The notes: generated from the sequence alone by a model not told the origin. Positions 42,082 to 54,937 are shown, counted from the stretch's first letter. The stretch is DNA of 64,000 bases from CAVQLX01 sp963811605 (GCA_963811605.1 CAWESA010000010.1:1189710-1253709), one strand, 5' to 3'. A program made the numbers and translations.

Positions 42082-42651
42082 TCACGGCACACAGCCGCCA
42101 TCGTCGCGCGCGTCCCACGGCATGGCCGCTGTGATCCAGTGGGTGATCTTCTCCGCCTGATCGTTTCGGTGCAGGTGCCGCGGCGGCTGCGAGAATGTCG
42201 AGTACGGACGGCAGCGAATCACGACCCGGTCCTCGTCCTTCGCCATCGCCTGCACGACAGGCCGCGCGTCGTCGGGAAGCGGCTGGCCTGACATCCGGCC
42301 GCCCACCGCCATCATCACGTCGACCACGAGATCCGGGTCGGCATCGACCCGTGCGTGGCAATAGACTTGGAGGTAGGCGAACGGCCAGCGCTCATCGAGA
42401 ACGCACAGGCTCACCTTTGCAGCGCGCGCGACCGCCTTCGTCTTCGAGCGAGCACCCATCGTCGAGATCAACAGCTCATCGTCGTCGGTCGGAATGTAAT
42501 AGACGATCGACATCGACGGACCGTCGGCACGCCGCGCATACCCGAACACGCAGGTTCGATGAGTACGAACGAACTCCCGCCGCTCGGACGGGAGCATGTC
42601 GCGATCGGTCGGGGTGGTGAAGGGCTGTGACGCCAAGGGCAAGAGCTGCAT
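42082..42651 (-). CDS. Pyridoxamine-5'-phosphate-oxidase-like flavin/F420-binding protein
   Basis: A 189-residue split-barrel protein. ERREFVRTHRTCVFGYARR, SMSIVYYIPTDDDELLISTMGARSKTKAVARAA (in parts) and VSLCVLDERWPFAYLQVY match the PNPOx-like family whose members bind FMN or F420. The ATG at 42651 has GGAGG six bases upstream; the in-frame ATG at 42696 would add 15 residues that overlap the candidate operator. A role in reduction of small molecules is possible. Confidence 0.8.
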   Translation of the reverse strand: MQLLPLASQPFTTPTDRDMLPSERREFVRTHRTCVFGYARRADGPSMSIVYYIPTDDDELLISTMGARSKTKAVARAAKVSLCVLDERWPFAYLQVYCHARVDADPDLVVDVMMAVGGRMSGQPLPDDARPVVQAMAKDEDRVVIRCRPYSTFSQPPRHLHRNDQAEKITHWITAAMPWDARDDGGCVP

Positions 42652-42667
42652 GATGTCCTCCGGGTAT

Positions 42668-42683
42668 ATTATCATGTGACAAT
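42668..42683. promoter_or_regulatory. Imperfect palindrome in an AT-rich island, candidate operator
   Basis: ATTATCATGTGACAAT has 7-bp arms with one mismatch and a 2-bp centre. It sits 17 bases upstream of the PNPOx-like start, beside the AT-rich run TATATTAT, the only one in the neighbourhood. It likely marks the promoter and a repressor site of that gene. Confidence 0.4.
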
Positions 42684-42696
42684 AGGCTAGGCTCAC

Positions 42697-43079
42697 GACC
42701 GCGGGAATCGCAGCACCGATCGACGTCCGGTTGTTCCACCACGTACCGGTCGGCGCGGCATCCCTCGTATACGTGAACGCTCCAGAGGCCCGCTTGCTGA
42801 CGGGTATCGAACCGACCGCTCACCGGTGGGTGGAAACCCACGCCGAAGGCCTGGTCGCAATGCTGCTGCCGAACCCGCCCCGGGCGAGTCGACGACCCGA
42901 CGGTGGCGTGAAGCCGGACGTTTCGCCCGGCTCCTGAACGAACCGCTGCCGGCAAGCAGTGCGGCCCGCAAGAAGCGACCGGTGAAGGGTGGGCGCCGGG
43001 GACGTAAACGCGCTTCGCAACGGCGACCGCTTCGTCGCGCTTGCAATACGCCATGGGTCTCCCATAGTTCGGGGCCGTC
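42697..43079. other. Intergenic region between the PNPOx-like gene and the metal-efflux locus
   Basis: About 380 bases hold no recognisable gene in either strand; open frames lack motifs and start signals. It should contain the promoter for the plus-strand metal-efflux genes starting at 43080. Confidence 0.4.
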
Positions 43080-43472
43080 ATGCGCGTTCCCGTCGGGCCA
43101 TTGCTTCGGCTTGTGCTGAGCCTGGGCATGTTTGCGGCTGGTCTTGCGCCCCAATGGGCACTATGCGTCGGCCGTGACGGCCATCGAGCGGTCGAGCCGC
43201 TGGATGCCTCGTGCTGCCGCCGAGTGGTGCCCACCTCCTCGGGCATAGTCGATCCCTGCGCGCGCACCTGTACGGACCTGCCGCTGTCGCTTGCGGTCGG
43301 TGTCCGCTCCCGGGAACGTGGAGGTTTGCACATCCACTTTTCGGCGACAGCCATGCTGGTCGACCGTGCTCCGTCGACGGTCCCGCCGTCGATCTTCGCA
43401 CGCCTCCGCCATGCCTCCGCTGCCTCGTTCGGGGATGCGCAACGCCTCCGTTCGATCGTTCTCCTCTGCTGA
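43080..43472 (+). CDS. Exported Cys-containing protein of the metal-efflux locus
   Basis: A 130-residue protein with a signal peptide (MRVPVGPLLRLVLSLGMFAAGLA, shown to about residue 23). The mature part is short, with the pattern CVGRDGH, then SCCRR, then CARTCTDLPL. Small exported proteins with this C..DGH..CC..C-x-D-x-P-L layout often precede czcCBA-type operons. The Cys and His could bind a soft or transition metal. The gene lies about 150 bases upstream of czcC on the same strand. The exact role is unknown. Confidence 0.6.
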   Translation: MRVPVGPLLRLVLSLGMFAAGLAPQWALCVGRDGHRAVEPLDASCCRRVVPTSSGIVDPCARTCTDLPLSLAVGVRSRERGGLHIHFSATAMLVDRAPSTVPPSIFARLRHASAASFGDAQRLRSIVLLC

Positions 43473-43619
43473 CCGCCGTCCTCCCGTGATGGCGTAGTCG
43501 GCCGGCGGCGCAGTGCACCGACACGAGTGCGCCGCCCGTGCCTCGGCCCGAGCAGAGAGATCGTCCGCGGGCGAGAAGCGGCCCCGTGTCTCCGCCCACC
43601 GCGGACCGGAGTGAACGAC

Positions 43620-44894
43620 GTGTCCCGAAGTCATTCGTTGACCGTGTTGACGATCTGCGTCCTGGCGCAGGTCGCCGGCGAAGGACGATGTACCGAGCCA
43701 TACCCTGCCGCCCGCGAAGGTCGGCTGACGCTGACGGAGGCGGTCGAGCGCGCCCGGATAACCAACCCGGAGCTACGCGCAACCGCGCAGGGGGTCGAGA
43801 TCGCCCGCGGCGCGCTGGTCAAGGCGCGCTATCCGAATCAGTTCAACCCACAGATCGGCGGCGACGGTGCTCATCGCTCGCGGACTGCGCCCGACGGCTC
43901 GGCCTCCGCCACCGACCATGGCGTGATACTGTCCCAAGAGCTCGAGGTCGCTGGCCAGCGCGGGCCGCGCATAGCCGAGGCCGCGCAGAGCGTTGCGCGG
44001 GCCGAGGCGCAGGTCCGCGACCGAGAGCGGCTGCTCGCTGCGGAGGTGAAGCAGGCGTTCTTCGCCGTCCTCGCCGGTGCGAGCCGTGTCCAGCTGCTTG
44101 AGCGCATCGAGGAGCTCGACCGGCGCGTGCGCGATGCGGCCGTGGCGCGGGCGAAGGCGGGCGAGTCCTCCGTGGTTGAGGCGAACCTGGCGGCGATCCG
44201 CTACGGACAGGCGCGAAAGGCAACGCTCGACGCCGACGCGGACCTGGCTGCGTCCCGGACAACGCTGCGCCGCCTCCTGAATCTCGACCCGTCGGCGGCG
44301 CTTGAACCCGAGGGCGACCTTCGCGGTGGAGCGGTGCGGCTCACGGCCGAGGATGCCATCGCCCGCGCCCGCGACGCGCGTCCCGATCTGGTGGCGGGCA
44401 ACCGCGAGGTCGACCGGATCGAGGCCGAGCGAGCCCTCACGCGCCGGCTCGCCGTGCCGAATCCGACGATCGAGGTCTTCTACCGCAAGGAGGACATCGA
44501 GCCCAACCGGATTGCCGGGGCGGGCCTGCGGATTCCGCTCCCGGTCTTCGACCGGAAGCAGGGCGAGCTGGTGACACTGGCCGGGCGGCAGACGCAGGCT
44601 CGCTTCCAGGTCGCCGCGATCCGCCGGCGGATCGAGGAGGAGGTGGCCGACTCACTCCAACGCTACCAGACGGCTGGTCGTACGCTCGCGGTCTTTGAGC
44701 AGGACGTCTTGGGGCGCGTCGACGAGAATTTCGGCTTCATCGAGAGGGCGTACCGCGCGGGAAAAATCGATCTATTCCAGCTCGTCGTGGTGCAGAACGA
44801 TCTCGTGGCCGCACAGCTGTCGTACCTCGACGCGCTGGTGCGGTTCCGTCAGGCCGAGGTCGACCTCGAGCGCGCGATCGGCGGCCCGCTGTGA
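43620..44894 (+). CDS. czcC: CzcC-like outer-membrane efflux protein (TolC family)
   Basis: A 424-residue outer-membrane channel of the OEP family. The signal peptide follows the GTG at 43620, which has GGAG eight bases upstream; a GTG at 43611 is an alternative. Two OEP repeats are visible: LTLTEAVERARITNPELRATAQ to LNLDPSAALEP, and LTAEDAIARARDARPDLVAGN to the end. Long helices with heptads dominate. It forms the exit duct of a tripartite CzcCBA-type pump. The stop overlaps the czcB start by four bases. Confidence 0.9.
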   Translation: MSRSHSLTVLTICVLAQVAGEGRCTEPYPAAREGRLTLTEAVERARITNPELRATAQGVEIARGALVKARYPNQFNPQIGGDGAHRSRTAPDGSASATDHGVILSQELEVAGQRGPRIAEAAQSVARAEAQVRDRERLLAAEVKQAFFAVLAGASRVQLLERIEELDRRVRDAAVARAKAGESSVVEANLAAIRYGQARKATLDADADLAASRTTLRRLLNLDPSAALEPEGDLRGGAVRLTAEDAIARARDARPDLVAGNREVDRIEAERALTRRLAVPNPTIEVFYRKEDIEPNRIAGAGLRIPLPVFDRKQGELVTLAGRQTQARFQVAAIRRRIEEEVADSLQRYQTAGRTLAVFEQDVLGRVDENFGFIERAYRAGKIDLFQLVVVQNDLVAAQLSYLDALVRFRQAEVDLERAIGGPL

Positions 44895-46090
44895 CGGGGA
44901 AACGACGCATGCGATGGCACACGCTGGCTCTTCTCCTGCTGACGATGCTGGGACCAGCATGCGGCTCAAGCTCTGAACAGCCCACGTCTCGGACCCCGGA
45001 ACCCACGCGCGGCCAGGCAGCCGAGCGGGTGGCCCTCTCGGCCGAGGCGCGCCTGACGACTGCGATCGCGACGGTGGCCGTCGAGGAGCGGCAGCTCAGG
45101 GACGAGATCCGCGCGACGGCGGTGATCAAGCCGAACGAGAACCGGCTCGCCCACGTGAGCCCGCCCATTCCTGGCCGCGCCATCGCGGTGAAGGCCGTCC
45201 TCGGCGACCAGGTGGAACCGGGACAGAGCCTTGCCCTGTTGGACAGCCTCGAGCTGGGCGAGAAGAAATCGGCCTTCCTCCAGGCGCGCACGAACCTCGA
45301 AGTCGCCCGGCGCAACTACGAACGCGAGGCGGGGCTGTTCAAGCAACGGATCTCCTCGGAGAAGGACTATCTCGAGGCTAAAGGCGACTTCGAGCGGAGC
45401 GACGCCGCGTTCCGCGCCGCACGCGAGGCGCTGCGTCTAGTCGGGATCGCGGACGCCGACATCGAGCGCATCACGTGGGGCGGCAGGGGAGAAGCGCTGT
45501 CGCACTTCCCGATCGTGTCTCCCTTCCGCGGCACCGTGATCGAGCAGCACGTGGTCGCCGGCGAGCTCGTGCGTCCGGAGGACAAGGTCTATGCCATCGC
45601 CGACCTCCGCACGCTTTGGATACTGCTCGACGTCTACGAGAAGGACCTCGGTCGGGTGGCGGTCGGCAAGGACGTGGAGGTTCGGGTCGACGCCTACCCG
45701 GAGGCACGCTTCCACGGCAAGATCGCCTACCTGAGCGACGTCCTCGACGAGAGCACCCGCACGGCCCGGGCGCGTGTCGAGGTCGACAACGCGGACGGCC
45801 GCCTGCGTCCCGGCATGTTCGCGACCGCGATCATCGCGCTCCCCGATGCCGGCTCGCGCCCTGTCGTGGTCGTGCCGGATGCCGCGATCTCGCGCCTGCG
45901 CGGGCACCCGACGGCCTTCGTGGAGGAGTCGCCGGGCTCGTATCTGGTGCGCCCGCTGACGCTCGGCCGGCAGGTCGGCGGCCTGGCGGAGGTCCGGGCC
46001 GGGCTCCAGCCGGGTGAGCGCGTCGTGACCGGCGGGGCGTTCACGCTCAAGTCGCTGCTCCTGAAGGACGAGCTGGCGGGAGACGAGTGA
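44891..46090 (+). CDS. czcB: CzcB-like periplasmic adaptor (membrane fusion protein)
   Basis: A 399-residue RND adaptor. A lipoprotein-type signal ends near Cys24 (LGPAC). A barrel-sandwich domain (HVSPPIPGRAIAVKAVLGDQ), a helical hairpin (SAFLQARTNLEVARRNYERE), a beta-barrel and a membrane-proximal domain (VTGGAFTLKSLLLKDELAG) follow in the usual order. It bridges the RND pump and the outer-membrane channel. The GTG at 44891 overlaps the czcC stop; the ATG at 44909 is an alternative. The czcA gene begins one base after its stop. Confidence 0.9.
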   Translation: MTGKRRMRWHTLALLLLTMLGPACGSSSEQPTSRTPEPTRGQAAERVALSAEARLTTAIATVAVEERQLRDEIRATAVIKPNENRLAHVSPPIPGRAIAVKAVLGDQVEPGQSLALLDSLELGEKKSAFLQARTNLEVARRNYEREAGLFKQRISSEKDYLEAKGDFERSDAAFRAAREALRLVGIADADIERITWGGRGEALSHFPIVSPFRGTVIEQHVVAGELVRPEDKVYAIADLRTLWILLDVYEKDLGRVAVGKDVEVRVDAYPEARFHGKIAYLSDVLDESTRTARARVEVDNADGRLRPGMFATAIIALPDAGSRPVVVVPDAAISRLRGHPTAFVEESPGSYLVRPLTLGRQVGGLAEVRAGLQPGERVVTGGAFTLKSLLLKDELAGDE

Positions 46091-46091
46091 C

Positions 46092-49231
<3,140 letters not shown>

Positions 49232-49625
49232 TGGCGCACGGGCACGGCGATCACCTCGGCCTTGAACTCCGGCGTGAACGCCCGGTGCTGCCGCCGGCGT
49301 GAGGATCCGGAGTCCCGAGCGCGCGCTCGTGTGGGGACTGGCTCGGCGCGCGCCGGCTCGATACGGAGCGCGTGACCGGGGTGTGCCTACCGGCGGTCGC
49401 GTCGGATGCTCCCAAGAAGCAACGCCGCCAACTACCTGCCGGTGCTGCACGAGCTCGAATCCGAGGGCGGCTGGGCGTTGGCGAAGAGACGCGAGGGTGC
49501 GCTCGCGGTACTTGGTTTCGTAGTGGTCGAGGCTGAGCGGGTGATACGGCTCGCGGGACTTCCACATCCGGTAGAAGGTCTCCGCTCGGTGAACCGCGTC
49601 GCTGACTCGCGCGAGGGCGCGGTAC
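49232..49625. other. Intergenic region with a transposase scrap
   Basis: Nothing coding is recognised here except the minus-strand scrap at 49470-49630. The first 240 bases have no motif. Confidence 0.4.
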
Positions 49626-49630
49626 TCAGT
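49470..49630 (-). pseudogene. Probable transposase C-terminal remnant
   Basis: A minus-strand frame of about 54 residues reads YRALARVSDAVHRAETFYRM, then WKSREPYHPLSLDHYE and YRERTLASLRQR, then AALGFELV. The regular charged and aromatic pattern is far more protein-like than the shadow frames around it and resembles the end of an insertion-sequence transposase, but I cannot name the family. No upstream part is present. Confidence 0.35.
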
Positions 49631-50132
49631 TGGCTGCTTTCTGCTTGGTTTTGGCGACGATCGTGAGGTACCGCATCGACACCGGGGGCGAGTGCACCGC
49701 ATCCGACACGAAGGCATCACAGATGAGCGACTTGGAAGTTGACAGGATGCGTGCGGAGCCTTTTGCGACCGCGGGAGGCGAGAGGGGATCAAGAAGGAGA
49801 GAATCCTCGACGAAACCCACTGCGTTTTCGGTCGCGAGCATCACCGTGGCGCCGGGGGGAATGCTGACCGACGTCGCCGAGGCGTCATTCAACGCCGCGC
49901 CGCCCGAATCCTGGAACACCTCGACCGCGACGATGCTCGGCGTCTTCGCCGCCGAGGTGCAGGAGAAGTACGTGCCCAGACTGCCCGCGTTGATGACCCC
50001 CGGCACCGAGTAGAGTATCTGCGCCTTCTGCCCCATCAAGAGAGGCACGGGGCTGTCCGCGATGCCCGCCGCCGCGGGCGTGACGGCTATGCCCAGGGCT
50101 ACCAATCCAGCAGCGCAGAGCGTTCGGTTCAT
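49626..50132 (-). CDS. Secreted protein, unknown function
   Basis: A 168-residue protein with a signal peptide (MNRTLCAAGLVALGIAVTPAAA) and a beta-rich mature part (QILYSVPGVINAGSLGTYFSC and SVSIPPGATVMLATENAVGFV). Two Cys (FSC and LIC) may pair. A CAGGAGG site precedes the ATG. I do not recognise a family; the fold may be an immunoglobulin-like or jelly-roll sandwich. Confidence 0.65.
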   Translation of the reverse strand: MNRTLCAAGLVALGIAVTPAAAGIADSPVPLLMGQKAQILYSVPGVINAGSLGTYFSCTSAAKTPSIVAVEVFQDSGGAALNDASATSVSIPPGATVMLATENAVGFVEDSLLLDPLSPPAVAKGSARILSTSKSLICDAFVSDAVHSPPVSMRYLTIVAKTKQKAAN

Positions 50133-50393
50133 GGTGAGTCCTCCTGTGGGCTGGAGGCTCCGCCGAGGAAGCTGGGTCCGTCAAGAGGGCACCGCCTGCA
50201 GGATTCCGATGCTCATCTGCCACGCGGATGCGTTCTGACGGCCTGCCTCGAATCGGCAGGGAGGCGGCGTCTTCTGAGCGCGGGTGGAAGCGGGTGGTGA
50301 CCGAAGCGATCGCGCTGCCGACGCCCGTCCTTGCTGCAACGCGATCCCGGCCTCCCACTCGCGCCCGCGCCGCGTCGAGCGAGCGTCGTGCTC
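50133..50393. other. Short intergenic region
   Basis: These 261 bases separate the secreted protein from the end of the NHL-repeat gene and show no gene. They should hold the promoter of the secreted-protein gene at 50132. Confidence 0.35.
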
Positions 50394-53236
50394 CTACTTC
50401 GCCACCTTGCACTTGCGGCCGCGCGCGTTGCTGGTGCAGGCGAGGTCGGTCGTGAAGCACGTCGAGCCGAAGGCCGCCCGGAACGTCGCCGAAGGGGCGG
50501 TGAAGGATCCCAGGTCGAGGCCGACGGCCCGTCCCTTGTAGACGAGCTTGGTGTACTGCGGCTTGGTGTCGCTCCCGGGAATGACGGAACGCTCGCTGGT
50601 CTTGAAGCTGTCGATGCCGTGGTCGATCTCGCCTTCGAGGTACTCCGTGTCCCAGCGGCCGCCGTTCGAGGTGACGGCGACGTTGTGGAGGGACGGCACC
50701 CGCTGCTGCCACACGACGCTCCCCGCGGCCGTGAGCGTCAGGAGCGGCTCGTCGCCGCCCGAGATGCTGCCGCCGTCCTGCTCCAGCAGCACGAGTCGAT
50801 CGGCCAGGGACAGGACGTCGTCGTCGGATGCCGGACCTCGCCCCGCGACGATCTTGAGCTTGGTCGCGTACGGCCGGCTCACGCCGCGCAGCTTGCGGGT
50901 GACGGCGTCCAGCACGTAGTCGTCGATGCAGTACGGCGCGTCGTAGCGCAGCACGCGCCGGTTGCCGGCGTCGGCCACGAAGAGGGCGTCGCCGAAGGCG
51001 GCCGTCGCCACCGCGGTCGGGTGACACAGCGAGGCCGCCGACGCCGCGCCGCAGGCGGTGGCGGTGAAGTCGGGCTGGCCGAGGACGCGGTCGGCGACCG
51101 TATCGGTCAGCGGGGCGTCGAAGACGAGCACGCGGGAGTTGTCGGTGTCGGCGACGAGCAGGTCGCCGCCGCGGTCGAGCCCGAGCCCGGTCGGGCCGCA
51201 CAGGCCGTCGGGCCCGGCGCCGCACGCGGCAGCAGTGGTGCTGCCGCCCTGCCCGAACACGCGGTCGGCCCCGCCGCCGCTGACGTAGACGTCCTCGTAG
51301 GCCACGACGCGGTTGTTCCCCCGGTCGGCGACGTAGAGCGTCTCGGCGGCGTCCACCACGAGCGCGCGCGGGTCGCACAACGAGTCCGCGCCCACGCCGC
51401 CGGCGTTGCAGTCTCCGTGGGCGAAGTCGACCTGACCGTAGACCCGCTCGGCCGCGCCGTCGGCGAGCGGGTTCTCGTGGTGCAGGACGCGGTGGTTCCC
51501 GCTGTCGGCGACGTAGAGGTTAGCGCGCGTGTCGACGGCCACGCCGCGCGGTCCGCACAGGCCGCTCGCCCCGAGCGCGCACGCCGCCGACGAGAAGTCG
51601 GGCTGGCCGAAGACGCGCGTGGCCGTCGCGCTCACGACGTACTGCTTGGCGACGGGATCCCACTCGAACCACGGCGCGTCGAATTCGAGCACGCGGTTGT
51701 TCCCGGTGTCGGCGATCCACAGGTTGCCGGCCGTGTCGACCGTCGCCGCGGACGGGTTGCAGAGCGACGCCGCGCTGACGCCCCCCGTGTTGCAGCCGGT
51801 CGTGACGAGGTCCGGTTGACCGATCGACGCCACCGGCGTCTCCGACGGGCTGCCGAGGCTCGGATAGAGCAGGACGCGGCTGCCCGCCCCGTCGACCACG
51901 ACGGCGACGTACTCGGAGTTCAGCACGGCGATGCCGGGGTCGCCGACGGTGACGGTCGGCTGGCGCACGTCGTCCATCGCCGTGTGGCCGAGCACGAGGT
52001 CCGCGGTGCTGTCGGCCAGCGGCGTATCGTAGCGCAGCACGCGGTTGTTGAGCCCGTCAGCCACCCAGAGCCGTCCGGCGCCGTCCACCGCGACCGCCCC
52101 CGCCTCGGTGTACGTCCCGCCGAGGTCGAGCAAGCGGACCTTGCGCAGGCAGAGGCTGTTCGCGCTCGGGCCGCCGGTGTTGCAGGCGTCCTGGAAGAGC
52201 GTCACGTCGCCCCCGAACCCGGGCTGGCCGAACACGCGCGCAGCCTGCGGGACGTGCAAGGGATCGGAGAAGAGCAGCACGCGGCTGTTGCCCGCGTCGG
52301 CAACGTAGAGCCGGCCGGCGGCATCGGCGGCGACGTCCAGCGGGCCGCAGGTGGTCGAGGCGCTCTCGCCGCCGTCGTTGCACTGGCCCGTGCCGAGGCG
52401 GTGGTCGACCCCCGGATCCGAGGTCAGGGCATCGGTGTAGGCATGCACCGTGTCCTGCGCCGCGACGTGGAGCGTGCCGGCGGTGTCGACCGCGACCCCG
52501 CGCGGGAAGTAGATGTTGGCCGCCGAGCAGCTCCGGGTCGTGAAGCCCGGCTGGCCGAAGACGCGGTCGGGCACGAGATCGGTGCTCGCGAGCGGGCCGT
52601 CGTACTCGAGGACGCGGCAGTTGAGGGTGTCGGCGACGAACACGTTGCCGGCCGCGTCGAGCGCGACCGCCTCGGGCATGAAGAGCTTGGAGCCGTTCAC
52701 GACGACCCCGTCGCACACGCCGCTCTGGCCGAGCACCAGGTCGGCGACCTGATCGGTGCCGAACGGGTCGAAGAAGACCAGGATGCGGCAATTACGCGTG
52801 TCGGCGACGTAGAGGTTGCCACCGCCATCCACGGCCAGGCCCGCGGGCTCGCAGAGCGTCGACAGCGTGGGCGCCGCCGCGATGCCGTCGTCGAACGCCT
52901 CGCCGTTGCAGCCCCAGGCGCCGAAGTCGGCCTGCCCGATGACGAGGTCGGCGGGGGCGCCGCTGGCGAGGGCGTCGGCGTTCGCCCACCCGAGCACGCG
53001 GTCATAGACGTTGTCGGAGACGTACACCCGGTTGGGCGACACGCTGCGATCGACGGCGATGCCGCTGGGACGGGCGAAGCTCGACGGGCCGATGGGCAGG
53101 CCGACCGCGTCGTCGAGCCCGGACTGGCCGATGGCGACGTCGCCGGCGAGGTCGCCGATCTCGCCCCGCGCTCCGCCGGCCACCAGCATCGTGCGGCCAG
53201 GAAACACAGACATGCACCCAGACGCCAAGACGGCAT
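50394..53236 (-). CDS. Secreted NHL-repeat protein with an apparent frame break in the signal peptide
   Basis: A protein of about 940 residues built from roughly a dozen NHL-type modules of 60-70 residues. Each module runs VFGQPDF...C..GG...LC.P.GVAVD..GNLYVADTGNNRVL.Y, forming beta-propeller blades, probably two propellers. The last 170 residues are a separate Cys-ending domain (STCFTTDLACTSNARGRKC). In the main frame the N-terminus is SGCMSVFPGRTMLVAGGARG, not a good signal peptide. One frame over, an ATG at 53236 with AGGGGGG before it encodes MPSWRLGACLCFLAA, a proper signal. A one-base loss near 53190 would join them. Function: extracellular ligand or surface binding. Confidence 0.85.
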
Positions 53237-53523
53237 GGGCCCCCCCTGAGGAACCTCGTACGCAGGCCGCCGGGGGTCGGTCAAGGGAAATCCGTCTCCC
53301 TGCGCTCCTTGACGGGGGAAGAGGGAGCGCGACCGCGGTGGCTTCGAGGCCCCCACGGGCTGCCCCTCGCGACCCGGGAGCGTCTCACCCCGATCGGCTA
53401 CGAGGCGCTCCACTTCGGCGCCACGAGGCACGGCACGTCGCTTGCGGGGCGAGCCTGAGCCGCGCTACACGCCACCCCGAAGGGGAACCCTGGACCCCCT
53501 CACTTCGGGAAACGTCGGGCAAG

Positions 53524-53889
53524 GTGACGGTCCGCGCGATACAGCACGTGCAGCTCGCGATGCCTGCCGGTCAAGAAGGCGCCGCGCGCGCGTTCTACGG
53601 CGACGTGCTCGGCCTGACCGAGGTCCCGAAGCCTCCGGACCTCGCGAAACGTGGTGGCGCCTGGTTCGAACGGGGCGACGTGCGTGTGCACCTCGGGGTC
53701 GAGAAGAACTTCCGGCCCGCGCGGAAGGCACACATCGGCTTCCTCGTGGACGGCATCGCGACCATCATCGCCGAGTGCCGGCGGCGCGGGCTGGAGATCG
53801 TCGACGGCGAGCCCCTGGACGGGTTCGAGCGAATCTACGTCCATGACCCGTTCGGCAACCGGCTCGAGCTGATGCAGCCGACGAGCTGA
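53524..53889 (+). CDS. VOC superfamily protein (glyoxalase fold)
   Basis: A 121-residue single VOC domain. The first strand IQHVQLAMPAG holds one metal His, the middle strand KAHIGFLVDGI the second His, and the end YVHDPFGNRLELMQ the Glu. The start is a GTG at 53524; upstream in-frame codons look unconserved. Neighbours give no pathway. Substrate unknown. Confidence 0.8.
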   Translation: MTVRAIQHVQLAMPAGQEGAARAFYGDVLGLTEVPKPPDLAKRGGAWFERGDVRVHLGVEKNFRPARKAHIGFLVDGIATIIAECRRRGLEIVDGEPLDGFERIYVHDPFGNRLELMQPTS

Positions 53890-53962
53890 GCGCCGAGGCG
53901 ACCGCCGGGCCAGGCAGGTCGCGCAGCCCGGGGTCCGGGCGCCCGGCCACTCCGCTCGGCGC
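53890..53962. terminator. Inverted repeat between convergent genes, candidate bidirectional terminator
   Basis: GCGCCGAG (53890-53897) and CTCGGCGC (53955-53962) are exact inverted repeats flanking a GC-rich stretch that can fold further. It lies between two convergent gene ends. No T-run is present. Confidence 0.3.
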
Positions 53963-53970
53963 GACGCCGG

Positions 53971-54477
53971 TCACGGCTTCGGAACCGTGCACTTGAACTT
54001 CAGATTGTCGGTGTCACGCGCGCCCAGCTGATTGCGGACGCGCAGCGAGAGCTTGCCGTCCTTGCGGCCGGCGGGAACGTCGACGTCGATCCGCGTCGTG
54101 CAGCGCTCGCCGGCCGGCAACGGCAGGGTGAACGCGCCGAGCCGCTCGACGACCGCTTGTCGGAGCGCCGCCAGGTCGCCCTGCTCCTTCTCGCTCGGCT
54201 TGCGCAGCTCGAGCTGGGCGACCGAGTCGGCCGTGCACGAGAGGCGGGCATCGCCGCCGCCGAAGCAGAGCCAGGCATGGAAGCGGCAGCTGCCGGCGTT
54301 CGGGTCGAAGTCGCACGTCGGATCGTCGTCGACGCAGATCTGCTTGTTCGACGGCGTGCCGTCGCGCTTGAGCGTGGGCGTCTGGATATCGACCGCCGTC
54401 TCGAACAGGCAGTCGCTCGACTTGGAGCCGCCGCCGGGAATGCGCAGCGCCGGGACGACCAACGGGCTGACCGCCAT
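53971..54477 (-). CDS. Secreted Cys-rich domain protein, 5'-truncated
   Basis: Coding character begins at about 54450 with GGGSKSSDCLFETAVDIQTP and continues through CVDDDPTCDFDPNAGSCRFH to a C-terminal LRVRNQLGARDTDNLKFKC. The Cys arrangement (DCLF, ICVDDDPTC, SCRFHAWLC) is that of an extracellular domain. There is no signal peptide. Codons upstream of the ATG at 54477 are antisense to the plus-strand remnant next to it. The 5' half of the gene seems lost, so the product would probably stay in the cytoplasm if made. Confidence 0.5.
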   Translation of the reverse strand: MAVSPLVVPALRIPGGGSKSSDCLFETAVDIQTPTLKRDGTPSNKQICVDDDPTCDFDPNAGSCRFHAWLCFGGGDARLSCTADSVAQLELRKPSEKEQGDLAALRQAVVERLGAFTLPLPAGERCTTRIDVDVPAGRKDGKLSLRVRNQLGARDTDNLKFKCTVPKP

Positions 54478-54712
54478 CACGCTCACCAGCGGCGCCGCGG
54501 GCAGGTCGAAGATCAAGGTGAAGGGGAAGGGGTCCGACCTCTTCCGCACTCTGCAGCCGACGTCGGCGATCTCGGCCTCCTCCATCGTCCCGCTGGTGCA
54601 GCTCAAGGCGTCCACCGGCCGGTGCTGGGACACGCCCGAGCTGTTCTTCACTTCCCGTCGCCAGGGCAAGCTCAAGGCCAAGGGCTCGCCGAACGGAGCG
54701 TTCCTCGACTAG
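54464..54712 (+). pseudogene. C-terminal remnant of a secreted protein
   Basis: The plus frame reads TAITLTSGAAGRSKIKVKGK, then VPLVQLKASTGRCWDTPELF, then GKLKAKGS to a stop at 54712. The KIKVKGKG strand, the CW pair and the Lys-rich end look like the C-terminus of exported proteins of this genome type. Its 5' part is missing, and upstream DNA codes on the other strand for a second truncated gene. The two ends abut at about 54.45 kb, back to back. Confidence 0.4.
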
Positions 54713-54937
54713 CGTCCGGGCACCGTGATCGATCCGCAGCGGCTCACCGAGGGGGTCGTGTCGAAGGGTTCGACGTCGTGAGCGCGCACCGGCCGACTTC
54801 GTCGTTCCGCGTGCCCGCGAGGTCGCGGCCGGGAGCGCGTCACGACGCACGTGCCATGCGAGGTGAAGATCCAGCGAATGCCGGCCTGACAGTCTCCGCC
54901 CTTCACGCCGCACGGCTCATCCGTTTGACAGGGGCGG

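Noticed and set aside
42697..43079. Possible small gene between the PNPOx-like gene and the metal locus
   Set aside because: Frames on both strands lack start signals, export signals and conserved patterns.
50331..53249. A very long open frame on the plus strand, antisense to the NHL-repeat gene
   Set aside because: It has an Arg/Gly/Asp-rich composition, no motif and no signal; it exists because the opposite strand has strong GC codon bias and repeated modules.
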